Shown here: piece after piece, positions 44,431-52,010 of the stretch
Position numbering within the stretch: the stretch's first letter is position 1
Layout: the number at the start of each line of letters is the position of its first letter
Assembly (NCBI RefSeq): GCF_014640295.1
Contig: NZ_BMGR01000023.1
Coordinates: 1 to 52,010, forward strand
Direction of reading: 5' to 3'
Origin: Paenibacillus abyssi
GTDB lineage: Bacteria; Bacillota; Bacilli; Paenibacillales; Paenibacillaceae
DNA length: 52,010 bases
Notes under the pieces: generated by a model
Seen by the model: only the letters and a program-made list of their open reading frames with translations
Told to the model about the DNA's origin: nothing
The model's database searches: none
Position numbers and translations under genes: made by a program

Positions 44431-46398
44431 TTATTGGCTCCGGATCCACACGGTCATCTCGCCAGGTGTGCGGTTGCTCCATGCAAAATAAGGAATCGCT
44501 TTGATCGCAGCAGGTACGCGTGAATAAGCCTGTGTGGTATAGAGCCTGCTGTCATCTGCTTTAATATCGCTGCGAGTGGCCTCTCCAGTGAGGACCGTTA
44601 CGCCGCCTAACAGCTGCGCATCGAATTCAACGTCGAATTCGGCATCGCTTGAGAGGACGATGTCCTGCAGGTTCGGGCCATTGTCGATCTCTTCCAGGCA
44701 ATAGACGACAGGGCCGCGCTGCAGGGCGACTTTGCCGGCGTTTTCCCGCACATCCGGATGCGATCTGACGAGCTGGACCGGTATCTCCATCGCGAGCTCA
44801 ATCCGGTCGCCATCTTGCCAGGTTCTGTTGATCTTCACATATCCTTTCTCCTGGACCGAATCGGTTATCTCTTGCCCATTAACAGAAATCTTCGCAGAAC
44901 TGCACCAGCCGGGCATCCGCAGCGCGATAGTGAATGGAGCGGCTTGCTCCAAGGCAATCTCCAATGCCGCGCGGCCGTCCCAAGGATAGTTCGTTTGCTG
45001 CTGCAGTTTAACGGTCTGTCCGCCCAGCTCCAGCTCAAGCGCGCTGCCGATGTATAAATGAACATATAATTCGCTGTTGCCCGGGTCGGTGGAATAAATG
45101 TACTGTCCCAAGGATGCGATCAAACGGGCGATGTTAGGCGGACAGCATGCGCACCCGAACCAAGGCTGCCTGGTTACCTTTACGGTAGACATATCATTGC
45201 GGAAGTTAGCGGTTGCTGGCCACACCTCCAGCGGATTAACATAGAAATAGCTCCTGCCGTCCAGTGAGATGCCGCTCAACACCCCGTTATATAAAGCTAA
45301 TTCCATCACATCGGCATATTCCCGGTCCTTCTCAACCTGCAGCATGCGCTGGGCCCAGAACATCAGTCCGATCGCGGCGCAGGTTTCGGTATAGGCGCGG
45401 TCATTCGGCAGGTCAAACGGGACGGTGAACCTTTCTTCATACGCAGAAGAACCAATGCCTCCGGTCACGTACATTTTTGACTGTACCGTATCTTTCCACA
45501 AGGCTTTGCAGGCGTCGAACAGCTCTGCATCGTTATAGTCAGCAGCCAGATCAGTCATGGCGCTGTATAGATAAACAGCCCGTACGGAGTGTCCTTCCGC
45601 CGTTTTTTGTTCCCGTACCGGAAGATGGGCTTGAAAATAATCATAAAGACGTTTTTTCTTATTGGGTGACAGCACTTCTTCCCGTGCCTGCGCTTCGAGG
45701 TCAAAGTAGTGGGGCTGCTGGCCGCGTTCATCGACGAAATATTTGCTAAGCTCAAGATAGGCCCTATTTCCCGTAGCCTGATAAAGCTTCACGAGCGCAA
45801 GCTCGATTTCCGGGTGCCCGTCGTAACCGCGTGTTTTGTCTTCCTCGCTGCCGAAGACTGTTGCGATATAGTCGGCATATCTGCACATAATGTCCAGAAA
45901 TTTTTTCTTGCCGGTTGCCTCATAATAAGCGACTGCCGCCTCCATTAAATGTCCTGCGCAGTAAAGCTCGTGGTTATCCCGCAGGTTCGTCCACCGGGCG
46001 CCTGGTTCTTTAACGGTGTAATACGTGTTTAAGTAACCGTCCGACTGCTGGGCGCGGCCGAGCAGGTCGATGACGTCATCCGCGATTTTCTCCAGCTGCG
46101 GATCCCGTTTCTTCGATAAGACAAAGCCTACTGTCTCCAGCCATTTTCCAAGATCGCTGTCCTGAAACACCATCCCGTAATATTCGCCCTGTGAGTCCCC
46201 GGCAGCAATCCGGAAATTTTCGATCGTGTGGCTCGGCTCAGCGCCGGGGATGGCATCGTTCAGCGCATCCCACTGGTAGGGGACGACGGTTTCGATAACA
46301 TTGCGTTCGCGAGCGGACCAAAAGGAATCTTGAATGGCAACCTGTTTAAGGACTACCGGTATCAATTGATTTTGGATTTGCTTTTCTGTTTTGTTCAT
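44431..46398 (-). CDS. GH127 beta-L-arabinofuranosidase, HypBA1-like
   Basis: A 655-residue cytoplasmic enzyme. The residues known to be catalytic in HypBA1 are visible at nearly the same positions: Glu321/322 in YEERF (acid/base), Glu338 and Cys340 in AYTETCAAIG, and the Cys418-Cys419 pair in FGCACCPPN. Together they form the zinc site with the cysteine nucleophile. It should release L-arabinofuranose from beta-1,2 arabinobiose or similar plant-glycoprotein oligosaccharides. The Shine-Dalgarno AGGAG precedes the ATG at 46398. It follows the permease genes and overlaps nothing; the second GH127-type gene is 20 bp downstream. Confidence 0.93.
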   Translation of the reverse strand: MNKTEKQIQNQLIPVVLKQVAIQDSFWSARERNVIETVVPYQWDALNDAIPGAEPSHTIENFRIAAGDSQGEYYGMVFQDSDLGKWLETVGFVLSKKRDPQLEKIADDVIDLLGRAQQSDGYLNTYYTVKEPGARWTNLRDNHELYCAGHLMEAAVAYYEATGKKKFLDIMCRYADYIATVFGSEEDKTRGYDGHPEIELALVKLYQATGNRAYLELSKYFVDERGQQPHYFDLEAQAREEVLSPNKKKRLYDYFQAHLPVREQKTAEGHSVRAVYLYSAMTDLAADYNDAELFDACKALWKDTVQSKMYVTGGIGSSAYEERFTVPFDLPNDRAYTETCAAIGLMFWAQRMLQVEKDREYADVMELALYNGVLSGISLDGRSYFYVNPLEVWPATANFRNDMSTVKVTRQPWFGCACCPPNIARLIASLGQYIYSTDPGNSELYVHLYIGSALELELGGQTVKLQQQTNYPWDGRAALEIALEQAAPFTIALRMPGWCSSAKISVNGQEITDSVQEKGYVKINRTWQDGDRIELAMEIPVQLVRSHPDVRENAGKVALQRGPVVYCLEEIDNGPNLQDIVLSSDAEFDVEFDAQLLGGVTVLTGEATRSDIKADDSRLYTTQAYSRVPAAIKAIPYFAWSNRTPGEMTVWIRSQ

Positions 46399-46425
46399 TT
46401 GAGATCTCCTTTTCCATGTCCAATT

Positions 46426-47253
46426 TTATTCGCCCTTAAGGCCTGATAACGTAACGCCTTTAATAAAGAAATCCTGCGCCAGCAGGAAGATGGCGATCAG
46501 CGGAATGATGCTGATGACGGTTCCGGCCATCAAGACTGGCCAATCTGTCGAATACATGCCCTGCATGGAGGCAAGTCCGAGCGGCAGGGTCATTTTGGCT
46601 TGGGTATTGATATAGACGAGCGGTGCCAAGAAGTCATTCCACGTGCCCATGAATACGAACACGCCAAGCGTCGCCATTGCAGGCTTGGATAAAGGAACGA
46701 AAACCCGCCAGTATACCCCAAATGGCGTACAGCCGTCTATTTTGGCGGCGTCCTCTAACGAAGCGGGGATCGTCAGGAAAAATTGACGGAGCAGGAATGT
46801 CCCGAATGCCGACACAAGCGCGGGAAGGATAAGCGACCAATGCGTGTCGATCAGATTATAATTACGCATGATGATAAAATTCGGAATCATCGTTACCTGA
46901 GCCGGCACCATCATCGTCGCCAGATATAAGCCGAACAGCACTTCACGATACCGGAAACGAAGCCGTGCGAATACAAACCCGGCCATCGAGCTTGTAATCA
47001 ACTGAGCGATGACAACAACGACCGTAATTTTCAAGCTGTTTAGAAAATAAGTTTCGAAAGGAAACCGGTCGGAAATCCGTAAATAATTATCCCATCGTAT
47101 TTCTTCGCCGAATAGGGTGGGCGGAAATATAAAGACCTCGCTAAGCTGCTTGAGCGATGTGCTTACCGTCCATAGAAACGGAAGTATCATCGTGATCGCC
47201 CCGGACAGCAGGATGAAGTGCGCCGTAAGCTTCAATGCCGTCTGTTTATTCAC
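46426..47253 (-). CDS. Carbohydrate ABC transporter permease (MalG-like)
   Basis: A 275-residue, six-helix subunit with coupling motif EDAAKIDGCTPFG..VFVPLSKP near residue 175 and C-terminus GVTLSGLKGE. The start is GTG 47253, with a GGGGGTG Shine-Dalgarno. It lies 13 bp after the MalF-like gene and 27 bp before the GH127 gene. Confidence 0.93.
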   Translation of the reverse strand: MNKQTALKLTAHFILLSGAITMILPFLWTVSTSLKQLSEVFIFPPTLFGEEIRWDNYLRISDRFPFETYFLNSLKITVVVVIAQLITSSMAGFVFARLRFRYREVLFGLYLATMMVPAQVTMIPNFIIMRNYNLIDTHWSLILPALVSAFGTFLLRQFFLTIPASLEDAAKIDGCTPFGVYWRVFVPLSKPAMATLGVFVFMGTWNDFLAPLVYINTQAKMTLPLGLASMQGMYSTDWPVLMAGTVISIIPLIAIFLLAQDFFIKGVTLSGLKGE

Positions 47254-47266
47254 CGATTCACCCCCT

Positions 47267-48220
47267 TTAGTTCACGCCCCATTTTTTCTGGCGCCAGAAT
47301 TGGATCAATGTAATGACGAAAACCATGAAGAAGAGGATATAGGCCATCGCACTGGCATAACCCATATTGAAGTATTTAAAAGCGTTCTCGTACAAGTAAT
47401 GGACAATGACGGACGTCGAGCGCGCAGGTCCTCCTTGCGTCATAAGGAATACCGTATCGAACACCTGGAAGGAGCCGATAAATGACATGACCGTCACGAA
47501 AAATGTCGTTGGAGAGAGGAGCGGAACGGTGATCAGTAAAAACTTGTGATGCCATCTCGCACCGTCGATATCCGCCGCTTCGTAATAGCTGTCCGATATG
47601 CCCTGCAAGCCGGCCAGAAAGATCAACATATTAAATCCGAGATTTTTCCAGATCGTCGTTAATATAACGGCAGGCATTGCCCACACCGTACTGGTCAGCC
47701 AATTCGGTCCTGTAATGCCGATAAAGCTTAGAAAATAATTCAGCAGGCCGTATTCCGGGTTATAAATGAATTGCCATACGACGGCAACCGCGACCATCGA
47801 AGAGACGACCGGCAGAAAATAAGCGGCCCGGTAAAACTTTTTGAACCGGATATTCTGGTCCAACGCGACAGCAAGAAACAGTGAAACCACGATGCCGGCC
47901 GGCACGGAAATGCCAGCAAAATAAATCGTATTCCAGAACACCTTGATGAACGTCTCATCATTGAGCAACTCCACATAATTGCTTAGTCCAACCCACTTCA
48001 TGGGCGAGAGCATATCCCAGGAAGTAAAGCTGAGGAAAAAAGAAGCAATCACGGGGATCAAGGTGAACGCCAGAAATCCGATGATGTTAGGCAGCAGCAG
48101 CAGAAAGGCCCACGTACCATCTTTATGAAACATATTCTTAATCGCGCTCGTGCGGCCGGGTGCCGGAGCCGGCCCCCGCATCTTGGCACCGGATCCACTC
48201 AGACGCTTCTCGACTTTCAT
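47267..48220 (-). CDS. Carbohydrate ABC transporter permease (MalF-like)
   Basis: A 317-residue membrane subunit with a basic N-terminal tail. Helices begin WAFLLLLPNIIGFLAFTLIPV, and the coupling motif EAADIDGARWHHK..ITVPLLSP is near residue 215. The ATG at 48220 has AGGTGATC immediately upstream. It is the second gene of the arabinoside importer operon. Confidence 0.93.
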   Translation of the reverse strand: MKVEKRLSGSGAKMRGPAPAPGRTSAIKNMFHKDGTWAFLLLLPNIIGFLAFTLIPVIASFFLSFTSWDMLSPMKWVGLSNYVELLNDETFIKVFWNTIYFAGISVPAGIVVSLFLAVALDQNIRFKKFYRAAYFLPVVSSMVAVAVVWQFIYNPEYGLLNYFLSFIGITGPNWLTSTVWAMPAVILTTIWKNLGFNMLIFLAGLQGISDSYYEAADIDGARWHHKFLLITVPLLSPTTFFVTVMSFIGSFQVFDTVFLMTQGGPARSTSVIVHYLYENAFKYFNMGYASAMAYILFFMVFVITLIQFWRQKKWGVN

Positions 48221-48274
48221 GTGATCACCTCCAAGAGAGAGCCCCAGATTGACTTCCGGGGCAACGTCTGTATT

Positions 48275-49603
48275 TTATTTGGCAAGCTCTACATTGGACC
48301 GGCTCTCGATATTGGCGAGCGTGTCAGCAACCGATTGTCCGGAATACCACAGTTTATCCGTTTCTTCTGTGATAATATCGTTGACCTTGTTTTGCGTAAT
48401 CAATGTGAACGGATAAGGCTCGGCATTTTCAAAGAATGAGACGAGCTCCCGGAAGCCTTCCGGATGGACGGATTCGTTGTACCACTTTTGAATGCCTTCT
48501 TCGGTATAGAGGGATTTACGGTTAGGCATCCACAAGCCTTCGCTGATCAGTCCAATTTGATATTCTTCGGAGGAGAGGAACTGCAAGAGCTTCCATGCTT
48601 CTTCCGGATGCTTCGTATTGGCGGAGGCGGAATGGACGTGGGCTTGGCCATGCGTCTTCGCATCTTCGAATTTGGGCAGGGCGGCTACGCCGACCGGGAA
48701 GCCCATCGTAGCAAGCTCCTGCAGTGCCCAGGATCCGTCGACGACCATCGCTACCTTGCCGGTCTGCAGCATCTGGTTCGCTCTCATGCCAATGCTTTCA
48801 AGCGTTTTTGCGGTCGGGGAAGTGCCGTCTACAACGCGCAAGTCCAGAATGCTTTGCAGCACTTCCTGGGCTTGCGGTGAATTAATCTTCATCTGCGTGC
48901 CATCTTCATTAAACAATTGGCCGCCGTTGGAGAAGATTTCAGCTGTGGTCATATAGAAGTTCTCAAAGCCGAATGCGCCGTATTGGGCGATCTTGTCCCC
49001 TTCCGTAACGGTAAGCTGTTTAGCTGCCTCACGGAATTCATCCCAGGTCCAGGCATTAGCCGGATCGCTCGGAGGATACGGGATATTTGCTTTGTCAAAA
49101 ACATCTTTGTTGTAATAAAGCACAGGAGATACCGTACAGCTGCTTACGCCATATATTTTTCCATTAATTTCCATAATCTGAGCAGAGGATGGAATGAATT
49201 CATCGAGCGACATCTGGCTTTCAAACATGGTTGTCAAATCCAGCAGCACGCCTCTATTCTGGAAGGAGCGGTATTCGGTGGCGCCGAGGAAGAATACGTC
49301 CGGAGCGGCATTTCCGGCAAGCATGGTCAGCAATTTCTGCGCGTATTGTGCGCCGGGAACGGGTTGATAGTCAACTTTAATATCCGGATTCTGCTGCATG
49401 AACTTCTCAAGGCCTTTTTTTACGGCCTCCGTTTCGAGCGGACTGGCTTCCCAACCCATGAATTTTAATGTGACAACATCACCTGAGGCATTTCCTGAGT
49501 TATTTCCGCTGTTAGCGGTATTGCCATTCGTGCCGCCGCTGGAGCATGCAGCAGTGACAAGCAAACATAACAACACAATGAACAACATACGAAATTTTTT
49601 CAA
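48275..49603 (-). CDS. Extracellular sugar-binding lipoprotein, family 1
   Basis: A 442-residue lipoprotein. The signal peptide MKKFRMLFIVLLCLL ends in lipobox VTAAC (Cys20), followed by a Ser/Gly/Asn linker and the family 1 fold (VVTLKFMGWEASPLE, APDVFFLGATEYRSF, VAMVVDGSWALQEL). The start is TTG 49603, well supported by GGAGGAGGG eight bases upstream and by the perfect signal peptide that follows. It is the first gene of the GH127 operon, so its ligand is probably an arabinofuranosyl oligosaccharide. A perfect cre palindrome lies about 72 bp upstream. Confidence 0.93.
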   Translation of the reverse strand: MKKFRMLFIVLLCLLVTAACSSGGTNGNTANSGNNSGNASGDVVTLKFMGWEASPLETEAVKKGLEKFMQQNPDIKVDYQPVPGAQYAQKLLTMLAGNAAPDVFFLGATEYRSFQNRGVLLDLTTMFESQMSLDEFIPSSAQIMEINGKIYGVSSCTVSPVLYYNKDVFDKANIPYPPSDPANAWTWDEFREAAKQLTVTEGDKIAQYGAFGFENFYMTTAEIFSNGGQLFNEDGTQMKINSPQAQEVLQSILDLRVVDGTSPTAKTLESIGMRANQMLQTGKVAMVVDGSWALQELATMGFPVGVAALPKFEDAKTHGQAHVHSASANTKHPEEAWKLLQFLSSEEYQIGLISEGLWMPNRKSLYTEEGIQKWYNESVHPEGFRELVSFFENAEPYPFTLITQNKVNDIITEETDKLWYSGQSVADTLANIESRSNVELAK

Positions 49604-49674
49604 CGGACAGACCCTCCTCCAATTTCATTGGTTAAGAACAGGCTGCGGTATCATGTTGTGTTGCAGAATACTAC

Positions 49675-49688
49675 TGTAAACGTTTACA
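49675..49688. promoter_or_regulatory. Perfect palindromic cre site
   Basis: TGTAAACGTTTACA is an exact symmetric CcpA operator between the divergent binding-protein and AraC genes. Minus-strand -10-like elements (AAACTA/TATTTT, 49689-49699) lie just upstream of it, so it probably overlaps the start of the arabinoside operon. Confidence 0.75.
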
Positions 49689-49718
49689 AAAATAGTTTAT
49701 CACCCAAGCAGGTAAATG

Positions 49719-49763
49719 TAAGTAGTCGGTCAAAGATATTAAGTGGATAAAACTGACTACTTA
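49719..49763 (+). repeat. Inverted repeat in the leader of the AraC gene
   Basis: TAAGTAGTCGGT (49719-49730) and ACTGACTACTTA (49752-49763) pair at 11 of 12 positions. The right arm runs into the Shine-Dalgarno TAGGAGG, so the hairpin could mask it. Confidence 0.45.
49736..49757 (+). promoter_or_regulatory. Conserved 22-bp element, copy 1
   Basis: It begins ATATTAAGTGGA and ends TAAAACTGAC. It is identical at 19 of 22 positions to the element at 50685-50706. Candidate AraC-type operator. Confidence 0.5.
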
Positions 49764-49773
49764 GGAGGCTGCT

Positions 49774-50664
49774 ATGAAATATTTTAAAACGAGTATAGAT
49801 AAGCCGGTCGAGTTTATTTCATGTGGTTTATTTGTTTCGAACGTTCCTTGGACCCATACCAGCCGGACCATCGATTCGTTTGAAATCATTATTGGAGTCA
49901 ACAAATGCCTGTATATCGCGCAAAATAATGTGGAGTACAAGGTCGGCCCTGGCGATGTGTTATTGCTGCTGCCCGGTCATGTGCATCACGGGTATAAGCC
50001 ATGCGAGGAGGATGTCTCGTTCTCATGGTTTCACTTTCTAGTAGACGAAATTTATGAATTGCTCGATGAAGAAGCATTAACCGAACAATTAACGAAGCTG
50101 AAGAAGCCGGAAGCCCCCAAGCATACTTCGGATGTTTTCATTCCGCTTCTCTCAGCGCCATCCCGGATCGAGAGAGTCAATATTTTGTTCCAGCAGCTGC
50201 AGCATGTGGTGAACTCGAATTACTATACCCATTTGGCCGCACATTATATAACAACCTCTTTGTTGATCGAGCTGTCGGAGCAAATGATATCGGACTACTA
50301 TATTTCTCCCGGCATGTCACAGGGCGACTGGAATATTTCCGAGATTATCGAATGGATCAGGGTTCATGCGATGGAAGACATCTCTGTGTCTGATGTAGCG
50401 GAGAAATTTGTCTATAACCGGGATTATTTGTCTCGATTCTTCAAGCGCAAAACCGGCTTCAATCTGCAGGAATACATTCACTTAATGAAAATCTCCAAGG
50501 CTAAGGATATGCTGACAAGGGGCTCGCGAAGCATAAAGTATATTTCCGATTACGTCGGCTTTAATGATGAGAAGTATTTTATGCGGCTGTTCAAAAAGTA
50601 CGAGAATATGACGCCTACCGAGTATCGTAAGGCTTTCTACAAGATTCATATGAACAATCATTAG
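49774..50664 (+). CDS. AraC-family transcriptional regulator with cupin sensor
   Basis: A 296-residue regulator. Residues 1-150 form an AraC-type cupin sugar-binding domain (CLYIAQNNVEYKVGPGDVLLLLPGHVHHGY). Residues 190-290 form the double helix-turn-helix (DISVSDVAEKFVYNRDYLSRFFK and IKYISDYVGFNDEKYFMRLF). The ATG has AGGAGG six bases upstream. It is divergent from the GH127/ABC operon and next to the epimerase gene, so it is the likely sugar-responsive activator of both. Confidence 0.94.
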   Translation: MKYFKTSIDKPVEFISCGLFVSNVPWTHTSRTIDSFEIIIGVNKCLYIAQNNVEYKVGPGDVLLLLPGHVHHGYKPCEEDVSFSWFHFLVDEIYELLDEEALTEQLTKLKKPEAPKHTSDVFIPLLSAPSRIERVNILFQQLQHVVNSNYYTHLAAHYITTSLLIELSEQMISDYYISPGMSQGDWNISEIIEWIRVHAMEDISVSDVAEKFVYNRDYLSRFFKRKTGFNLQEYIHLMKISKAKDMLTRGSRSIKYISDYVGFNDEKYFMRLFKKYENMTPTEYRKAFYKIHMNNH

Positions 50665-50684
50665 CTAATAGTGGTGGTATATGT

Positions 50685-50706
50685 ATATTAGGTAGATAAA
50701 ATTGAC
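50685..50706 (+). promoter_or_regulatory. Conserved 22-bp element, copy 2
   Basis: It begins ATATTAGGTAGA and ends TAAAATTGAC, upstream of the epimerase gene. Copy 1 lies before the AraC gene. Confidence 0.5.
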
Positions 50707-50861
50707 CTTTGAGTGGCGATTAAACTAAGTTGGGATCCAGAGGCTGGAATTCATGCAGTCATTCGTCACATTTTGCGATATAATGCTTGTTAGCGGACGA
50801 TCCGTACTGATTCTAGTCTTATGAAAGCGCAGTACCATAATTCAGGGAAGGAAGATGTGAA

Positions 50862-51863
50862 ATGATTCACACCAATGCGTATGAGGGTTTGTATCAAGGG
50901 GAGAAAGCAGTATGGCTGAAAGCGGGGCGTTATGAAGCAGCCCTGCTTCCGGAGACTGGCGGAAATTTGATCGCGTTTCGCGATACGGAGAGCGGCTTGC
51001 AGTTTTTGCATGAACCAAAGCAGGAAGAAATGGAGGCCTTCAAAGCAAGGCCGATTATTCACGGCATTCCGGTTCTTTTTCCACCGAACCGTTATGAAGA
51101 TGGACGCTTTCCGTGGAATGGAAGCACGCTTCAATTTCCTGTGAATGAAGAGGCGACGGGCAACCATTTGCACGGGTTTTTGCACAACATTCCATGGCAA
51201 GTAGAGGAATACGGACAATCCATGCTTGAGAGCTATGTAACCGTTTCAGTCACGATTGATAAAGACCACCCGGTATATGAGCATTTCCCGTTTTCCTTCA
51301 CGATTCAGCTGAGATATGGATTGAGCGGGGACGGTTTGTCCCAGCGTGTAATGGTGCGCAATAACGGCGAAGCCGACTTGCCGTGCCTGTTGGCATTTCA
51401 TACCGCAGTAAATGCTCCTTTCGACCCGAACAGCTCGGCCAAGGATTACCGCGTCAAGTTAACGATCGGAGAGCGCTGGGAATTGGATCAGCGGATGCTG
51501 CCGACCGGACAATTCCAGCCGCTTAAAGCTGAGGAAGAGCAGCTCCGTGATGAAGGAGTTTATCCGTTCTTTGAAGCGATGGACAATCATTACACGGCAG
51601 CTGCGCAGGGTGGACGGAACCGGATGGAGCTTGCCGATACGAAGAGCGGTCTGACGTTTGTCTATGATGCGGGCACCTCGTACAAGCAGTGGATGATCTG
51701 GAACAACTTCGCGACCGAGGGCTTCTTCTGTCCGGAGCCGCAAATTAACCTTGTAAATGCCCCGAATGTAGATCTTCCGGCAGATGAGATCGGACTGTTC
51801 CGTCTGAAATCAGGCGAGATCTGGGAAGAAACTTCCCGTTTGTATGTGCGCGGCCAAAAGTAA
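50862..51863 (+). CDS. Aldose 1-epimerase (mutarotase) family protein
   Basis: A 333-residue cytoplasmic protein of the galactose mutarotase-like beta-sandwich fold. Supporting motifs are AALLPETGGNLIAFRD at the start, IHGIPVLFPPNRYEDG, NHLHGFLHNIPW with the His pair of the active site, and LAFHTAVNAPF. Family members interconvert the alpha and beta anomers of free sugars. The ATG is preceded by AAGGAAG. It lies 197 bp after the AraC gene and shares its upstream element. It probably speeds ring-form exchange of arabinose or another sugar released by the GH127 enzymes; a hexose-6-phosphate epimerase role is less likely. Confidence 0.88.
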   Translation: MIHTNAYEGLYQGEKAVWLKAGRYEAALLPETGGNLIAFRDTESGLQFLHEPKQEEMEAFKARPIIHGIPVLFPPNRYEDGRFPWNGSTLQFPVNEEATGNHLHGFLHNIPWQVEEYGQSMLESYVTVSVTIDKDHPVYEHFPFSFTIQLRYGLSGDGLSQRVMVRNNGEADLPCLLAFHTAVNAPFDPNSSAKDYRVKLTIGERWELDQRMLPTGQFQPLKAEEEQLRDEGVYPFFEAMDNHYTAAAQGGRNRMELADTKSGLTFVYDAGTSYKQWMIWNNFATEGFFCPEPQINLVNAPNVDLPADEIGLFRLKSGEIWEETSRLYVRGQK

Positions 51864-51906
51864 TGCATGTATGGAGTAACAGCTTGAATAAATCATCATG
51901 GTTAAG

Positions 51907-51941
51907 AGCATCCCTGCGTGAAAGCGCAGAGATGCTTTTTT
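51907..51941 (+). terminator. Terminator after the epimerase gene
   Basis: AGCATCcCTGCG and CGCAGaGATGCT form a stem with one internal mismatch, followed by seven T. Confidence 0.85.
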
Positions 51942-51949
51942 TATGAAGG

Positions 51950-52010
51950 GCGTGCCCAGCTAAGCACGCATTCTCTAGCCGGTGAAAGTCCGGTCACAGG
52001 AGGGGCCAAG
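51950..52010 (+). mobile_element. Probable 5' end of a group II intron (cut by window)
   Basis: A GTGCCC start (51952) is followed by a GCGTGC/GCACGC stem and then by AGCCGGTGAAAGTCCGGT, a stem-loop resembling the domain I start of bacterial group II introns (from memory), with a purine-rich GGAGGGGCCAAG. It begins about 10 bp after a terminator. Its reverse transcriptase, if any, lies beyond the window. Confidence 0.5.

Noticed and set aside
42584-44482. Frameshift or fusion suspicion between the two overlapping GH127-type genes
   Set aside because: A GTG start at 44410 with its own ribosome site removes the overlap; both genes have complete catalytic sets.
48917-49468. Plus-strand frame of 183 codons
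   Set aside because: Antisense to the binding-protein gene at 48275-49603; no recognisable protein.

Overview
The window looks like part of the chromosome of a plant-polysaccharide-degrading Bacillota bacterium, most like Paenibacillus or a close relative. This rests on gene content and style rather than on any database match: strong AGGAGG-type ribosome binding sites, frequent GTG/TTG starts, lipoprotein sugar-binding proteins, YesM/YesN-type two-component systems, several cre-like catabolite sites, a PerR-like box and Paenibacillus-style glycosidases. No tRNA, rRNA or CRISPR array was seen.

Layout. (1) 1-7140: an MFS exporter, an SRPBCC protein, an RND efflux pump and a divergent catalase with a PerR-like box. 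(2) 7388-20292, plus strand: a pectin / rhamnogalacturonan locus with a GH105-type hydrolase carrying a large N-terminal extension, two LplB/YtcP-type permeases, a YtcQ-type binding protein, a membrane-anchored AraC regulator (YtdP-like), a PL22 oligogalacturonate lyase and a GH106-like rhamnosidase. Three promoters in this locus share a tandem A-rich motif that may be the operator of the AraC regulator. (3) 20406-27826, minus strand: an ABC importer operon with two Gfo/Idh/MocA dehydrogenases and a TIM-barrel isomerase/epimerase, next to a GntR/LacI-type (AraR-like) repressor. A palindrome lies at the repressor promoter and a diverged copy lies at the operon promoter. (4) 27937-35484: a soluble PAS-GAF-PAS histidine kinase and a LytTR response regulator, divergent from an operon led by a c-di-GMP-I (GEMM) riboswitch with a terminator. 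That operon encodes a FapA/DUF342 protein, an HD-GYP phosphodiesterase and a PAS-GGDEF cyclase. (5) 35821-42527: a YesM/YesN two-component system followed by a complete sugar ABC importer without an ATPase. (6) 42584-51863: two GH127-type beta-L-arabinofuranosidases with an ABC importer on the minus strand, divergent from an AraC regulator and an aldose-1-epimerase-like gene; a perfect cre palindrome lies between them. (7) 51950-52010: what looks like the 5' end of a group II intron just downstream of a terminator, cut by the window edge.

How it works together. Four sugar importers, five glycan-active enzymes and dedicated regulators suggest stepwise uptake and intracellular breakdown of pectin side chains and arabinosyl oligosaccharides, under catabolite control. 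None of the importers has its own ATPase, so they probably share an MsmX-type ATPase encoded elsewhere. The most unusual unit is region 4, where an operon that should both make and break c-di-GMP is itself preceded by a c-di-GMP riboswitch. Upstream of it lie direct repeats with the 21-bp period expected of a LytTR-type regulator, which is encoded next door.
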